Notes: generated by a model not told the origin, from the letters alone. A stretch of 64,000 nucleotides of DNA from Halococcus salifodinae DSM 8989 (GCF_000336935.1 NZ_AOME01000051.1:160918-224917); one strand, 5' to 3'; positions 9,090 through 18,624 are shown, numbered from the stretch's first letter. A program made the numbers and translations.

Positions 9090-9617
9090 ATGGTCCAGTG
9101 TGAGATGTGCGGTGCGGAGACCGATTCTCCGACGACGGTGAAGATCGAAGGCGCGGAGATCGACGTCTGTGACGACTGCGCCGAGTTCGGGACCGAAGTC
9201 CGCCAGCCCGCGTCCGAGAGCACGTCCACGAAGTACTCGACGGACTCCTCGGAGGACGGGGCGAGTGCGTCGTCCGGTGGGAGCGGATCGAGCGGTGGTG
9301 GCTCGACCTCGCGCGGACCGGACATGTTCGACGACATGGAGGAGGTCGTCCAGGACTACGACGAGCGCATCCGGAGCGCGCGCGAGGCGACCGACATGAG
9401 CCAAGAAGATCTCGCAAAGGAACTGAACGAGAAGGCGAGCCTCATCCGGAAGCTCGAACACGGCTCGATGCTGCCGAGCGACAGCGTCCAGAGCAAACTC
9501 GAACGCCGGCTCGACATCACGCTCACCGAGGGCGGCGTCGATGACACCGAGTGGGAGGGTGGCTCCGCGAGCGGCGAGTACACCCTCGGCGACGTGGTGC
9601 AGCGAAAGGACTCCTGA
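9090..9617 (+). CDS. Multiprotein-bridging factor 1 (MBF1) family transcription regulator
   Basis: 175 residues. An N-terminal zinc ribbon has cysteines at 4, 7, 27 and 30. A Ser/Gly/Asp-rich linker runs from about 40 to 75, followed by a Cro-type helix-turn-helix (about 95-150: SAREATDMSQEDLAKELNE..IRKLEHG). This is the archaeal MBF1 layout. Eukaryotic MBF1 bridges TBP to activators; in archaea it has been linked to ribosomes and stress. A TATA-like TTTTATAC sits just before the start, indicating a separate promoter from the preceding gene. Confidence 0.92.
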   Translation: MVQCEMCGAETDSPTTVKIEGAEIDVCDDCAEFGTEVRQPASESTSTKYSTDSSEDGASASSGGSGSSGGGSTSRGPDMFDDMEEVVQDYDERIRSAREATDMSQEDLAKELNEKASLIRKLEHGSMLPSDSVQSKLERRLDITLTEGGVDDTEWEGGSASGEYTLGDVVQRKDS

Positions 9618-9713
9618 CTCCGCATTCGGCGCGGACATCGCGAACGACCGCGGCTCGCGAACGGCGAACGTTCTGGATGGAGACCATCAACACCGGAAGC
9701 GACGATGCGATCC

Positions 9714-10082
9714 TCACGCGGCACGACGATAGAGTAACACGAGGACGACGATCAACACGGCCTGGATGGCCTTGTCGACGTACCCGAGCGTGCCGAAATC
9801 GGGGGCGTTCACGACGTACCACACGACGATCTGTCCGACGACGAAGAGGATTCCGAGCACGTAGAGGAGGGTGCGGCGATAGCCGTAGAGCACCCCGACG
9901 ATGCCGACCGCGAACCCCGCTGCTGCGACGAGGAAGCTCCACCCGAGCGGGGAATCGATGAAGCTCACACCGAGATAGAGGTGGATGACGCCGGTGATCG
10001 CCGCGAGAACGATCCCGACCGACCGAAGCGGAGCGCCGGCAAGCGAGCCGATCCCAGTATCCGTATCGGTGCTCGTTCCCAT
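9714..10082 (-). CDS. Small four-helix membrane protein of unknown function
   Basis: 122 residues. After a short Thr/Asp-rich N-terminus there are four hydrophobic segments (about 20-38, 45-65, 68-90, 100-118), ending with LYRRAA in the cytoplasm. There is no catalytic motif. The ATG at 10082 is the only sensible start. It is convergent with MBF1 and divergent from the fusion oxidoreductase. I recognise no named family; similar short haloarchaeal membrane proteins are common. Confidence 0.7.
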   Translation of the reverse strand: MGTSTDTDTGIGSLAGAPLRSVGIVLAAITGVIHLYLGVSFIDSPLGWSFLVAAAGFAVGIVGVLYGYRRTLLYVLGILFVVGQIVVWYVVNAPDFGTLGYVDKAIQAVLIVVLVLLYRRAA

Positions 10083-10246
10083 AGTACATGCTGTGGCCTC
10101 CGGCCCGTAAACCTATCCTTCGCTCGGGCAACGATGTCCACCGTCGTGTGGGTTCCACGAGCCTCGCCGTGGACAGAAAAGAACGTGCTGGCGGCGGTTT
10201 TCGTGGACGGCGAACGGTTTTTGTCGACACATCACTCCATACTATC

Positions 10247-12355
10247 ATGAAGTGTTCGCTCGTGGGCGCGGGCTCGGTCGCGGGGGAGTACCTCGCGGGT
10301 ATCGACGACACGTCGCTGTCGCTCGCCGCCGTCTGCGACCACGACCGCGACCGTGCCGCAGCGGTCGCCGATGCCCACGACGCGACCGCCTACGGCGACG
10401 TGGCAACGCTGCTCGACCGTGAGCCGAGCCCGCTGATCGTGAACCTGACGAGCCACGCGGCCCACGCCAGCGTGACCCGGGCCGCCCTCGACGCCGGCCG
10501 CCACGTCTTCAGCGAGAAACCGCTGGCGACCGACGCCGCGGTCGCGGCCGACCTCGTCGCGCTGGCCGAACGGCGCGGTCTCGGCCTCGCCTGCGCCCCG
10601 ATCAACCACCGGTGTGGCGCACAGCGGCGGGCCGCCACCATGCTGGCCGACGGGCGGACGGGGCCAGTGCGGATGGCGTCTGCCCACGCCCACGTCGGCC
10701 GGGTGACCGACTGGCACGACCGTCCGCAGTCGTTTTTCGACGTGGGACCGCTGTACGACGGCGCGGTGTACCCACTCTCGCTGCTCGTCGCGTGGTTCGG
10801 CCCCGTCGAGCGTGTTCGGAGCGCCGACGCCGCCGCGCCGTGGCCGGATCGCTCGGAAGCGGAACCCCAGAAACCGACCCACGTCGAGGCGACGCTCTCG
10901 TTCGCGGCGGGACCGTTGGTCCGACTCACCGCGAGCCTTTACGTCCCACACCGGAGTCGCGAGTTCTACGGGCTCGAACTCCACGGCGACGACGGCTCGG
11001 TGTACCTCCGGGACGCCGGTGCCCTCGTCGACGGCGACGAGGGTGTGGCGTTCGGCCGGGTCGGACGCGGGTACACGGCTGTCCCGCCACAGTCCCCCGC
11101 GGCGGACAGGAGCCACATCGACGGGCCGGCTCGGCTCGCGGCGGCCATCCGTGAGGGATGCACGCCGCGGGAAAGCGCCCGCCGGGGCGCACATGTCGTC
11201 GCCGCCTGCAACGCCATCGAGGATGTGGCCGGGGGTGCTGGAGCCGGCAGAACTGTGATCGAACCTTCCGCCGAAGCGGTGACCGGGACAGCCGCCGGAG
11301 CAGTGGTCGGGACACCTGCCGATCGGGACGAGACGATCGAGGTCGACGGCGGCGGGAGGGCCGCCCGTCGGGACGACCCGGCCGGCGGTCCGGATTTCGG
11401 AGCCGCGACGACTCGTCGGCGCGCGCCCGTCGTCCGGCCGGATCGCGCACGGACGGACGCGGCGATACGGCTGCCTTCCATCGGGTTCGGCTGTTCGCGC
11501 TACCGCGGCGACGAGTACGTCGACCGGCGGGAGTCGATCGCGACGGCGCTCGATGCGGGCTATCGGCTGCTCGACTCGGCCGAACTCTACGGGAACGAGG
11601 CGCGGATCGGCGACCTCCTCGCCGCGCCTGGCGCGCCGGATCGGTCGTCGCTCCACGTCACGAGCAAGGTGTGGAACACGAACCACGGCCACGTCGCGGA
11701 GGCCTGCGAAACGACGCTCGACGCGCTCGGTCTCGACGCGCTCGATTCGTACCTGCTCCACTGGCCCGAGGCGTGGGCGTACCAAGGGCCCCTCGAAAAC
11801 CTCGCCGATCGTTCGATCGAGGCCCAAGAGAAAGCGACGTTCCCCCGCGACGCCGACGGCGAGATCGAGACCGTGGCCGTCACGCTCGAAGAGGCGTGGC
11901 GGAGTCTCGAACGTCTCGTGGATCGCGGTCTCACGCGGACGATCGGGATCTGTAACGTCTCGATGGAGCAGCTCGAATCGGTGTGTTCGCTCGCCCGCGT
12001 TCCGCCCGCGCTCGTCCAGATCGAACACCATCCACACACGCCCCGCGAGGACCTCGTGGCGTTCTGTCACCGCCGCGGCATCAGGGTTGTCGCCCACTCG
12101 CCACTCCCGGCGTCGGTGCTCACCGAGCCGGTCGTCGAGGAGATCGCCGACGAGCGCGGGCTGTCGCCGGCCCAGGTCGTGCTCGCGTGGAACGTCGGGG
12201 ACGGGGTCGTTCCCATCCCGTCCAGCACGGAACCGGCGCACATCGTGGAGAACGCCGCGGCTGCCGCCGTCCGGCTCTCGCAAGCGGAGTACGACCGTCT
12301 CGACGCGCTGTCCGGGGACGGAAGCGGGGACGAGCTGGCCGGGGACGAACGGTGA
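10247..12355 (+). CDS. Fused Gfo/Idh/MocA oxidoreductase - aldo/keto reductase
   Basis: 702 residues from the ATG at 10247. Residues 1-330 are a Gfo/Idh/MocA dehydrogenase: Rossmann VGAGSVAGEY at the start, the family signature HVFSEKPLA near 87-95, and a C-terminal sheet domain. A disordered Ala/Gly/Arg linker spans about 345-410. Residues 410-690 are a complete aldo/keto reductase with tetrad Asp443, Tyr448, Lys474 and His505 (LDSAELYG, VTSKVW, LLHWPEA). Both halves use NAD(P) on sugars or polyols, so the fusion could pass an intermediate between them, for example keto-sugar formation and reduction. It overlaps the next gene by GTGA. I see no frameshift sign at the junction; it reads as one frame throughout. 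Confidence 0.85.
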   Translation: MKCSLVGAGSVAGEYLAGIDDTSLSLAAVCDHDRDRAAAVADAHDATAYGDVATLLDREPSPLIVNLTSHAAHASVTRAALDAGRHVFSEKPLATDAAVAADLVALAERRGLGLACAPINHRCGAQRRAATMLADGRTGPVRMASAHAHVGRVTDWHDRPQSFFDVGPLYDGAVYPLSLLVAWFGPVERVRSADAAAPWPDRSEAEPQKPTHVEATLSFAAGPLVRLTASLYVPHRSREFYGLELHGDDGSVYLRDAGALVDGDEGVAFGRVGRGYTAVPPQSPAADRSHIDGPARLAAAIREGCTPRESARRGAHVVAACNAIEDVAGGAGAGRTVIEPSAEAVTGTAAGAVVGTPADRDETIEVDGGGRAARRDDPAGGPDFGAATTRRRAPVVRPDRARTDAAIRLPSIGFGCSRYRGDEYVDRRESIATALDAGYRLLDSAELYGNEARIGDLLAAPGAPDRSSLHVTSKVWNTNHGHVAEACETTLDALGLDALDSYLLHWPEAWAYQGPLENLADRSIEAQEKATFPRDADGEIETVAVTLEEAWRSLERLVDRGLTRTIGICNVSMEQLESVCSLARVPPALVQIEHHPHTPREDLVAFCHRRGIRVVAHSPLPASVLTEPVVEEIADERGLSPAQVVLAWNVGDGVVPIPSSTEPAHIVENAAAAAVRLSQAEYDRLDALSGDGSGDELAGDER

Positions 12356-13131
12356 GCGAAGGCAGCGGCACGCTCGGGCCGACCGTCCGACTCCGGCGGC
12401 AGTGGCTCCTGGCCGCAGTCTGTGCCGCGGTCGGGGTCGTGCTCGGCTGGGACGCGCTCCGCGAGTTCGACATGGCGATCGCCCGTCAGTGGGTGCTGCC
12501 GACGACGGCGGTGCTCGGGTTCGAACTGTGGTTTCTGACGCGTCACCTCGACCGCAACCGCACCGCAGAGGGGCGGCTCTGTGAGACGCTCGGTCCTGCG
12601 AACGCCGTGACGCTGGTGCGGGGCGGGCTGTACGCGGCGGTCGCGGGGTTCGTGTTCGTTCCGCCAACGCCGGCGGTCGCGTGGCTGCCCGGCGTCTGTT
12701 ACGGCGTGGGGGCGGCGCTCGATTGGATCGACGGCCGGATCGCCACGACGATCGGACGGGTGACGCGGCTCGGGGCGACGCTCGATCACGCATTCGACAC
12801 GCTCGGGTTCCTCGTCGCCCCGCTCGTGGGCGTCGTCTGGGGACGGCTTCCCGTGTGGTATCTCGCGCTCTCGTTCGCACGGTACGTCTTCAAGGCGGCA
12901 CGGGCCGGGCGGCGACACCGAGGACGGCCGGTGTACGACCTCCCCGAGAGTCGGGCTCGCCGCCCGCTCGCGGCAGGCCAGATGGCGTTCATCACGCTGG
13001 CGCTGCTCCCCGTGCTCCCCGCGCCGACGGTCCACGTTGCGGCCACGCTCGCCCTCGTCCCGTCGCTCGCGGTGTTCGCCCGGGATTATCTCGTCGTCTC
13101 CGGCCGGCTTCGGACGGACGGCTCCCCGTGA
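12352..13131 (+). CDS. CDP-alcohol phosphatidyltransferase family protein with altered motif
   Basis: 259 residues from a GTG that overlaps the fusion gene's stop. About six hydrophobic segments. The CDP-OH motif is present at about residue 127 (DWIDGRIATTIG..GATLDHAFD) with all Asp and Gly residues kept, but the Arg of DGxxAR is Thr. The gap between the DG and final Asp has normal spacing. It may make an archaeal polar lipid head group, and the coupling to a polyol-type oxidoreductase suggests the alcohol phosphate comes from there (inference). Activity is uncertain because of the substitution. Confidence 0.78.
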   Translation: MSEGSGTLGPTVRLRRQWLLAAVCAAVGVVLGWDALREFDMAIARQWVLPTTAVLGFELWFLTRHLDRNRTAEGRLCETLGPANAVTLVRGGLYAAVAGFVFVPPTPAVAWLPGVCYGVGAALDWIDGRIATTIGRVTRLGATLDHAFDTLGFLVAPLVGVVWGRLPVWYLALSFARYVFKAARAGRRHRGRPVYDLPESRARRPLAAGQMAFITLALLPVLPAPTVHVAATLALVPSLAVFARDYLVVSGRLRTDGSP

Positions 13132-13255
13132 TCGGCGTCGGCGCGACGTACGCGCTGGTCAGAAAACGGCTGCCGCCGTACGTCGCCCGCCTCGTCGGGT
13201 AGCGTCGGCCCGGTAGTCTCGCAACCTATTTGTCCGCGGCGAGCGCCAACCGGGT

Positions 13256-13903
13256 ATGTTCGTTCTCGTCAACCTGAAGGCGTACCCGTCCGATCCGGTC
13301 GAGATCGCCACCGTGGCGCGCGACGTCGCCGACGAGTCGGGCGTTCGGATCGCCGTTTCGCCCCAGGCCGCAGACATCGGACGAGTGGCCGAGACGGGCG
13401 TCGAGACGTGGGCCCAACACGTTTCGCCCGTCGAACACGGCAGCCACACCGGAAGCACGCTCGCCGAGGCGGTCGCGGACGCGGGCGCGGTCGGCACACT
13501 CCTGAACCACTCCGAGCGCCGGCTGCGGCTCGCCGACATCGACGGCGCGCTCGATGCGGCCGACCGCGCCGGGCTCGAAACCATCGTCTGTGCGAACAAC
13601 CCCGACCAGATCGGCGCGGCGGCGGCGCTCGGGCCCGATGGCGTGGCTGTCGAACCACCCGCACTCATCGGCGGCGACGTTTCGGTGAGTCAGGCCGATC
13701 CCGGGATCGTGGAGAACGCGGTCGCGGCCGCCGCGGCAGTCGACGATTCCGTGGACGTGCTCTGTGGCGCAGGCATCTCCGCGGGCGAGGACCTCGCGGC
13801 CGCCGGTGACCTCGGCGCGTCCGGCGTTCTGCTCGCGAGCGGCGTGGCGAAGGCCGACGATCCGCGGGCGGCACTCACCGATCTGGTCGAACCGCTCGCA
13901 TAG
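13256..13903 (+). CDS. tpiA: Triosephosphate isomerase
   Basis: 215 residues, the short archaeal form (bacterial enzymes are about 250). It interconverts dihydroxyacetone phosphate and glyceraldehyde 3-phosphate. Active-site residues are visible: Asn6 and Lys8 (VNLKAY), His84 (LNHSERR) and Glu at about 132 (VEPPALIG); the phosphate-binding GISAGED and LLASGVAKA loops follow. A TATA-like CTATTT lies about 26 bases before the ATG. It stands alone between a lipid gene and an acyl-CoA synthetase. pgk, the other lower-glycolysis gene of the window, is 21 kb away. Confidence 0.96.
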   Translation: MFVLVNLKAYPSDPVEIATVARDVADESGVRIAVSPQAADIGRVAETGVETWAQHVSPVEHGSHTGSTLAEAVADAGAVGTLLNHSERRLRLADIDGALDAADRAGLETIVCANNPDQIGAAAALGPDGVAVEPPALIGGDVSVSQADPGIVENAVAAAAAVDDSVDVLCGAGISAGEDLAAAGDLGASGVLLASGVAKADDPRAALTDLVEPLA

Positions 13904-13975
13904 GGTTCGCCGTCTACTCCTCGATCGTACGGCGTGTCCTCCGAGTAACAACATGATTGATAACGTTGGTGTGCG

Positions 13976-15700
13976 ATGGTGCTGCACATGGCAGCACACA
14001 ACCTGCCCGATTACGAGGCCGCGCGCGAGGAGTTCGCGTGGGGCGACATCTACGCTGAGGCCGACTGGGACGCACCCGACGAACTGAACGTCGGCCACGA
14101 GGTCTGCGACCGATACGCCGACGGTACTGGGCGAGTTGCACTCCAGTACGCCGGCACCGACGGCGAGCGCGAGACGGTGACGTTCGACGAACTCGCGGAG
14201 CGGTCGAACCGGTTCGCGAACGTGCTCGAAAACGAGGGCGTCGAGCGGGGCGATCGGGTGTTCACGTACATGCCCCGAATTCCCGCCCACTACGTCGCGC
14301 TGATCGGCACCCTGAAGCACGGGGCGGTGTTCGGCGGCGTCAACGAGCGCTTCGGTCCCGACGGTATCGCCTACCGGCTCGACGACTGCGACGCGACCGC
14401 CGTGCTGACGACCGCAGCCAACCGCGACACCGTCGAGCGCGCGCTCGACGACGCCCCCTCCGTGGCGACGGTCATCACGGTCGATCGGGACGACGGCGAG
14501 GGAGACGGCAGTGCTGGTGGGAACGAAGACGCCATCGCCGACGGCGACGTAGGGTACGCCGACGCAATGGCCGCCGCGAGCGCGGAGTACGAGACGGTCC
14601 GAACGAACGGGGAGGACGACGCGCTGCTCTACTACACCAGCGGCACCACGGGCCCCGCGAAGGGCGTCCGCCACAAACACCGGTGGGTCGCCGGGGTCGC
14701 GGCCACCCAGCGGTTCGCGGTCGATCTCACCGACGACGACCTGTACTGGTCGACCGCCGATCTCGGCTGGCTGACCGGCCCGATCAACGTCCTCGGGGCG
14801 TGGTTCTGGGGTACGAGCCAGTTCACCTACGAGGGCGAGTTCGATCCCGAGGAGTGGGCCACCCTGCTCGACGAGTTCCCGATCTCCGTCCTTTTCAGCG
14901 TGCCGACGGCCTACCGAATGCTCCGGACGAACGAGGGCCTGCTCGACGGCGTGGATCTCGACCTCCGCCACGCGCTCTCGATCGGCGAACCACTCTCCGC
15001 TGGCGTGGTCGAGTGGGGCGAGGACGCCCTCGGCGTCACGATCCTCGACACCTACGGCCAGACTGAAACGGGGAACATGGTCATCAACAACTACCCGACG
15101 ATGGAGCTCCGGCCGGGGAGCATGGGCAAACCCCTGCCGGGCGTCGAGTCGACCATCGTCGATCCTGAGACCGGCGAGGTGCTTTCACCTGGTGAGACTG
15201 GCGAGATCGCCCATCGCGGCGAGTTCCCGTGCTTTTTCGCGGGCTACTGGGAGAACCAGCAGAAAACCGACGCGTGTTTCGTCGACGGATCGGATGGCGA
15301 GTGGTATCTCTCGGGCGATCTCGCGCACATGGACGAGGACGGCTACTTCTGGTTCGAGGGCCGGGCCGACGACGTGATCCTCTCGTCGGGCTACCGGATC
15401 GGTCCCTTCGAGGTCGAGTCATCGCTGGGCGAACACCCCGCAGTGACCGAGGCCGCGGTCGTCCCGAAACCCCACCGGGAGCGCGGCAACATCGTCAAGG
15501 CGTACGTCGTGCTCACCGACGACCACGACGCCAGCGACGAACTCGCCGAGGAGATGAAGACCCACGTCCGCGAGGAGCTCTCGGCCCACGAGTACCCGCG
15601 GGAAGTGGAGTTCGTCGACGATCTCCCGAAGACCGTCACGGGAAAGATCCGCCGGACCGAGCTCCGCGATCAAACTGTCGACCCAACCGCGGGCGACTGA
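13976..15700 (+). CDS. AMP-forming acyl-CoA synthetase (acetyl/medium-chain type)
   Basis: 574 residues from the ATG at 13976; an ATG four codons on (13988, MAAHNLPDYE) is an equal candidate. It activates a carboxylic acid with ATP and CoA. ANL superfamily motifs: YYTSGTTGPAKGV (about 217-229), TYGQTETG (about 359), the YLSGDLA and GRADDVILSSGYRIGPFE segment (about 440-480), and the adenylation lysine in KTVTGKIRR (about 557). The insertion at about 165-180 is acidic and Gly-rich. Sequence style is closer to medium-chain and acetyl-like synthetases than to long-chain ones; the true substrate is open. Confidence 0.9.
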   Translation: MVLHMAAHNLPDYEAAREEFAWGDIYAEADWDAPDELNVGHEVCDRYADGTGRVALQYAGTDGERETVTFDELAERSNRFANVLENEGVERGDRVFTYMPRIPAHYVALIGTLKHGAVFGGVNERFGPDGIAYRLDDCDATAVLTTAANRDTVERALDDAPSVATVITVDRDDGEGDGSAGGNEDAIADGDVGYADAMAAASAEYETVRTNGEDDALLYYTSGTTGPAKGVRHKHRWVAGVAATQRFAVDLTDDDLYWSTADLGWLTGPINVLGAWFWGTSQFTYEGEFDPEEWATLLDEFPISVLFSVPTAYRMLRTNEGLLDGVDLDLRHALSIGEPLSAGVVEWGEDALGVTILDTYGQTETGNMVINNYPTMELRPGSMGKPLPGVESTIVDPETGEVLSPGETGEIAHRGEFPCFFAGYWENQQKTDACFVDGSDGEWYLSGDLAHMDEDGYFWFEGRADDVILSSGYRIGPFEVESSLGEHPAVTEAAVVPKPHRERGNIVKAYVVLTDDHDASDELAEEMKTHVREELSAHEYPREVEFVDDLPKTVTGKIRRTELRDQTVDPTAGD

Positions 15701-15755
15701 TCGCCGCTCGCCGTCGGGGAGAAACGACTTGTAGCTCCGGCCCCCACGGCCGGGC

Positions 15756-16481
15756 ATGATATCGCTTGACGAGGCGGTGACGGCGCGTCTCGAATCCCAC
15801 GGCGCGCGCTTCGAGGTCCTGATCGATCCCGACGCCGCGCTCGAGATCAAACGCGACGAGTTCGAGGGCGATCTGGAGGACGTGATCGCCGCCGAGGACG
15901 TCTTCGAGAACGCTTCCCGCGGGGATCGTCCTGCAGAGTCCGATGTCGAGGAGGTGTTCGGGACGACCGAACCTCTAGAGATCATCCCCGAGGTGATTCA
16001 GGAGGGTGAGATTCAGATCACCGCCGAGCAGCGCCGCGAGATGCAAGAACAGAAGCGACGACAGCTCATCAACACCATCGCGCGCAACGCCGTCAACCCA
16101 CAGATGGACGGCGCGCCTCATCCGCCGGACCGGATCGAGTCCGCGCTAGAGGAGACCGACTTCCGGATCGATCCGATGGACACAGTAGAGAACCAGATCG
16201 ACGAGGCGCTCGACGCGCTTCGTCCTGTGATCCCGATCCGGTTCGAGGAGGTCACGATGGCCGCCCAGATCCCCGCCGACCACGCCGGCAGCGCCCAAGC
16301 CCAGATCCGGCAGTTCGGCGACCTCGTTCGTGAGGAGTGGCAGAACGACGGCTCGTGGATCGGGGTGGTGGAGTTCCCGGCGGGCCTCCAGAACGACTTC
16401 TACGAACTCGTCAGCGAGCAGTCCAGCGGCGAGGGCGAGACCAAGAAAGTCAGGGACGAGGAGGACATCCGGACGCGGTAG
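15756..16481 (+). CDS. sdo1: Ribosome maturation protein SBDS (Sdo1 homologue)
   Basis: 241 residues. The start MISLDEAVTARLESHGARFE is the conserved FYSH domain of archaeal SBDS. The central helical domain has the QITAEQRREMQEQKRRQLI segment followed by NAVNPQMDGAPHPPDRIE, typical of the family, and the C-terminal domain is ferredoxin-like. With EF-2/EFL1-type GTPase it releases aIF6 from the large ribosomal subunit. The length is normal and the C-terminus (about 10 residues) is acidic-basic mixed. It has its own short promoter gap after the acyl-CoA synthetase. Confidence 0.93.
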   Translation: MISLDEAVTARLESHGARFEVLIDPDAALEIKRDEFEGDLEDVIAAEDVFENASRGDRPAESDVEEVFGTTEPLEIIPEVIQEGEIQITAEQRREMQEQKRRQLINTIARNAVNPQMDGAPHPPDRIESALEETDFRIDPMDTVENQIDEALDALRPVIPIRFEEVTMAAQIPADHAGSAQAQIRQFGDLVREEWQNDGSWIGVVEFPAGLQNDFYELVSEQSSGEGETKKVRDEEDIRTR

Positions 16482-16592
16482 CCGGCGGTGTGTTGCTTTC
16501 GACGCGAGTGTGTTGTGGATCTCTTCTCGTGGTCCCCGAAGTAATCGATGTGACGGACACGGAGCGTATGGTGAACAGTTCCTGTAACGTTG

Positions 16593-17036
16593 CTACGACG
16601 CGTCCGCTGTCCATCGCGTGGCGACCCTCTTCGCCGTCCAGCCACCGACGCGGCCGCACACTAACCCGAAAACGGGCGCAAGACACAGTATTACGGCACT
16701 AGCCCCGACGAAAAACACCATTTCGGCCGTCGTCGGCCATGCCAACACAGCATTCTCGATGGCGGTACCAGCAGCTGCTGCTATGGGTGCAAGTATTCCG
16801 ACAGCTCCAGCGAGAACACCAGTACGGAATCCGGCGGCATCCGGTTCTGCCGAGCGTGTTGGGGCAATGAGTCCCGCGATGAACGCGCCGAAAATCATGA
16901 TACCGCCCGCGAAATCCCCTTCGGAGTACGGAAACCAGTTCACGACGACTGCGAGGGGAAGTGACGCGAGTGCGCCGATCACTGCGTACCGCCATGCCGG
17001 TGGGAGAGTGTGGGTGCGAACGAGCGACGAGGACAT
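16593..17036 (-). CDS. DUF5518-like haloarchaeal membrane protein
   Basis: 147 residues from the ATG at 17036. Four hydrophobic segments: AVIGALASLPLAVVVNWF, GIMIFGAFIAGLI, GVLAGAVGILAPIAAAAGT and VFFVGASAVILCLAPVFGLVCG. The arrangement, with a short basic end, looks like the haloarchaeal DUF5518 group, of unknown function. Divergent from the second hflX, sharing a gap of about 170 bases with likely back-to-back promoters. Confidence 0.65.
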   Translation of the reverse strand: MSSSLVRTHTLPPAWRYAVIGALASLPLAVVVNWFPYSEGDFAGGIMIFGAFIAGLIAPTRSAEPDAAGFRTGVLAGAVGILAPIAAAAGTAIENAVLAWPTTAEMVFFVGASAVILCLAPVFGLVCGRVGGWTAKRVATRWTADAS

Positions 17037-17208
17037 TCGTGCTCGATAATTGGTCGAGAATCGACATATAACTGTCGACGGCTCATCCACGACGGCGACC
17101 GCATCCGATCGTGGAACGCGGAGCGTTGCCTCGAAACGGAGGCCGGGATTGAAGACGGTCGGCGGCGTACTGCAGGACGATCGACGCGATAGCGCGTCGA
17201 GCCACCAC

Positions 17209-18498
17209 ATGAAGGCCATCATCGCAAAACGGGTCGATGCGGGCACCGCCGACACGGGGGAGATCACCGATCTCGCGCGAGCGGCCGACCACGAGGTCGT
17301 CGGGACGATCACCCAGACGAGGACCGAGGACGCTGGGCTCCACTTCGGTGAAGGGAAGGTCGACGAGCTCGCGGCGCTCGTCGCCGAAACCGGCGCGGAG
17401 ACCGTGATCTTCGACAACCGGCTCGGACCCTATCAAACCTACAATCTCGGCGGGCGACTCCCCGACGACACCACGGTGATCGATCGCTTTCGGCTGATCC
17501 TCGAGATCTTCGGCCAGCGCGCGCGCACCCGGAAAGCCCAGCTCCAGGTCGAGCTCGCGGAGCTCCGATACGAACTCCCGCGGGCTGAGACGAAGACCAG
17601 CCTCGCCCAACGTGACGAGCGCCCGGGGTTCATGGGACTCGGCGAGTACGAGGAGTCGCGCGAACAGGACATCAAGGCCCAGATCAGCGCGATCCGCGAG
17701 GAGCTCGACGGCATCGAGGAGACCGAACAGCACCGACGAGAGCAGCGCCGAGAGTCGGGGTTCGATCTCGTGGCGCTCGCGGGCTACACCAACGCCGGGA
17801 AATCGACGCTCCTCCGGCAGGTCGCCACCGACGTCGACGTCGACGAGAACGAGGAGCTCCATCCGGATCTCGAACCCACCGCCGAATCCGAGAACCGACT
17901 GTTCACGACGCTCGGAACCACGACACGCCGGGCGGCGATGGACAGACCCGTTTTGATGACCGACACGGTGGGATTCATCGCGGATCTGCCACACTGGCTG
18001 GTCGAGTCGTTCAAATCCACGCTGGATTCGGTGTATCGTGCAGACCTCGTCCTGCTGGTGGTGGATGCGAGCGAGCCCGTCGAGGAGATGCGCGAGAAGC
18101 TCGTCACCGCCCACGACACGCTCTACGAGCGCAACGAGGCCCCGATCGTCACGGTGTTGAACAAGACGGATCTCGTGCATCCCGACGAACTCGTCGAAAA
18201 ACGCGAGGCGCTCTCGTCGCTCGCGCCGAACCCCATCACTGTGAGCGCCGCCGAGGCCGACGGGATCGAGTCTCTCCTCGAACGCATCGAGGGCGAACTC
18301 CCCGATTACGAGCGCGAGCGCCTCGTGCTCCCGATGACCGACGAGACGATGAGCCTCGTCTCGTGGATCCACGACCACGCCCGGGTCGAGGACGTCTCCT
18401 ACGGCGATCAAGCCACCATTGCATTCGAGGCCCGCCCCGCCGTGATCGAGCGCGCACGCGACAAGGCGAACGATCTCCCGCTCCCGGAGTCGGCCTGA
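17209..18498 (+). CDS. hflX: GTPase HflX (second paralogue)
   Basis: 429 residues from the ATG at 17209 (MKAIIAKRVDAG), the family start; longer in-frame reading upstream is not similar to HflX. N-domain GEGKVDELAALV and RARTRKAQLQVELAELRYELP are intact; the G domain has GYTNAGKST, DTVGF and NKTD. Between them is a longer helical linker (LAQRDERPGFMGLGEYEESRE...) that the paralogue at 2840 replaces with a shorter one. Both have the same total length, so one may have lost what the other keeps elsewhere. It probably acts on ribosomes; why two copies are kept is not visible. Confidence 0.93.
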   Translation: MKAIIAKRVDAGTADTGEITDLARAADHEVVGTITQTRTEDAGLHFGEGKVDELAALVAETGAETVIFDNRLGPYQTYNLGGRLPDDTTVIDRFRLILEIFGQRARTRKAQLQVELAELRYELPRAETKTSLAQRDERPGFMGLGEYEESREQDIKAQISAIREELDGIEETEQHRREQRRESGFDLVALAGYTNAGKSTLLRQVATDVDVDENEELHPDLEPTAESENRLFTTLGTTTRRAAMDRPVLMTDTVGFIADLPHWLVESFKSTLDSVYRADLVLLVVDASEPVEEMREKLVTAHDTLYERNEAPIVTVLNKTDLVHPDELVEKREALSSLAPNPITVSAAEADGIESLLERIEGELPDYERERLVLPMTDETMSLVSWIHDHARVEDVSYGDQATIAFEARPAVIERARDKANDLPLPESA

Positions 18499-18570
18499 CC
18501 GGCCTGGACGTGGATCGAGACGGTCCGGTGGACGACGATCGGCCGCGATCGTCTACCCGCTATCGAAACA

Positions 18571-18590
18571 TTTGTACAAAACGTTTATGC
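18571..18590. promoter_or_regulatory. Palindromes and A/T-rich promoter element
   Basis: TTTGTACAAA (18571-18580) is a perfect 10-bp palindrome, followed directly by AAACGTTT (18579-18586), another palindrome, and then ATGC. This A/T-rich block is out of place in GC-rich DNA and lies 35-54 bases before the small-protein ATG at 18625. It could be a TATA region with an operator. Confidence 0.4.
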
Positions 18591-18624
18591 TGTTTTGCCA
18601 CGGGATGATGTACGAGTACGTGAC

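Noticed and set aside
10232..12880. 882-residue minus-strand open frame
   Set aside because: Shadow of the fused oxidoreductase; Arg-rich, no domain, opposite a gene with complete motifs.
13132..13255. Short gene between the second CDP-alcohol transferase and tpiA
   Set aside because: The open frame here is the out-of-frame tail of the upstream gene's shadow; only a promoter-like CTATTT is supported.
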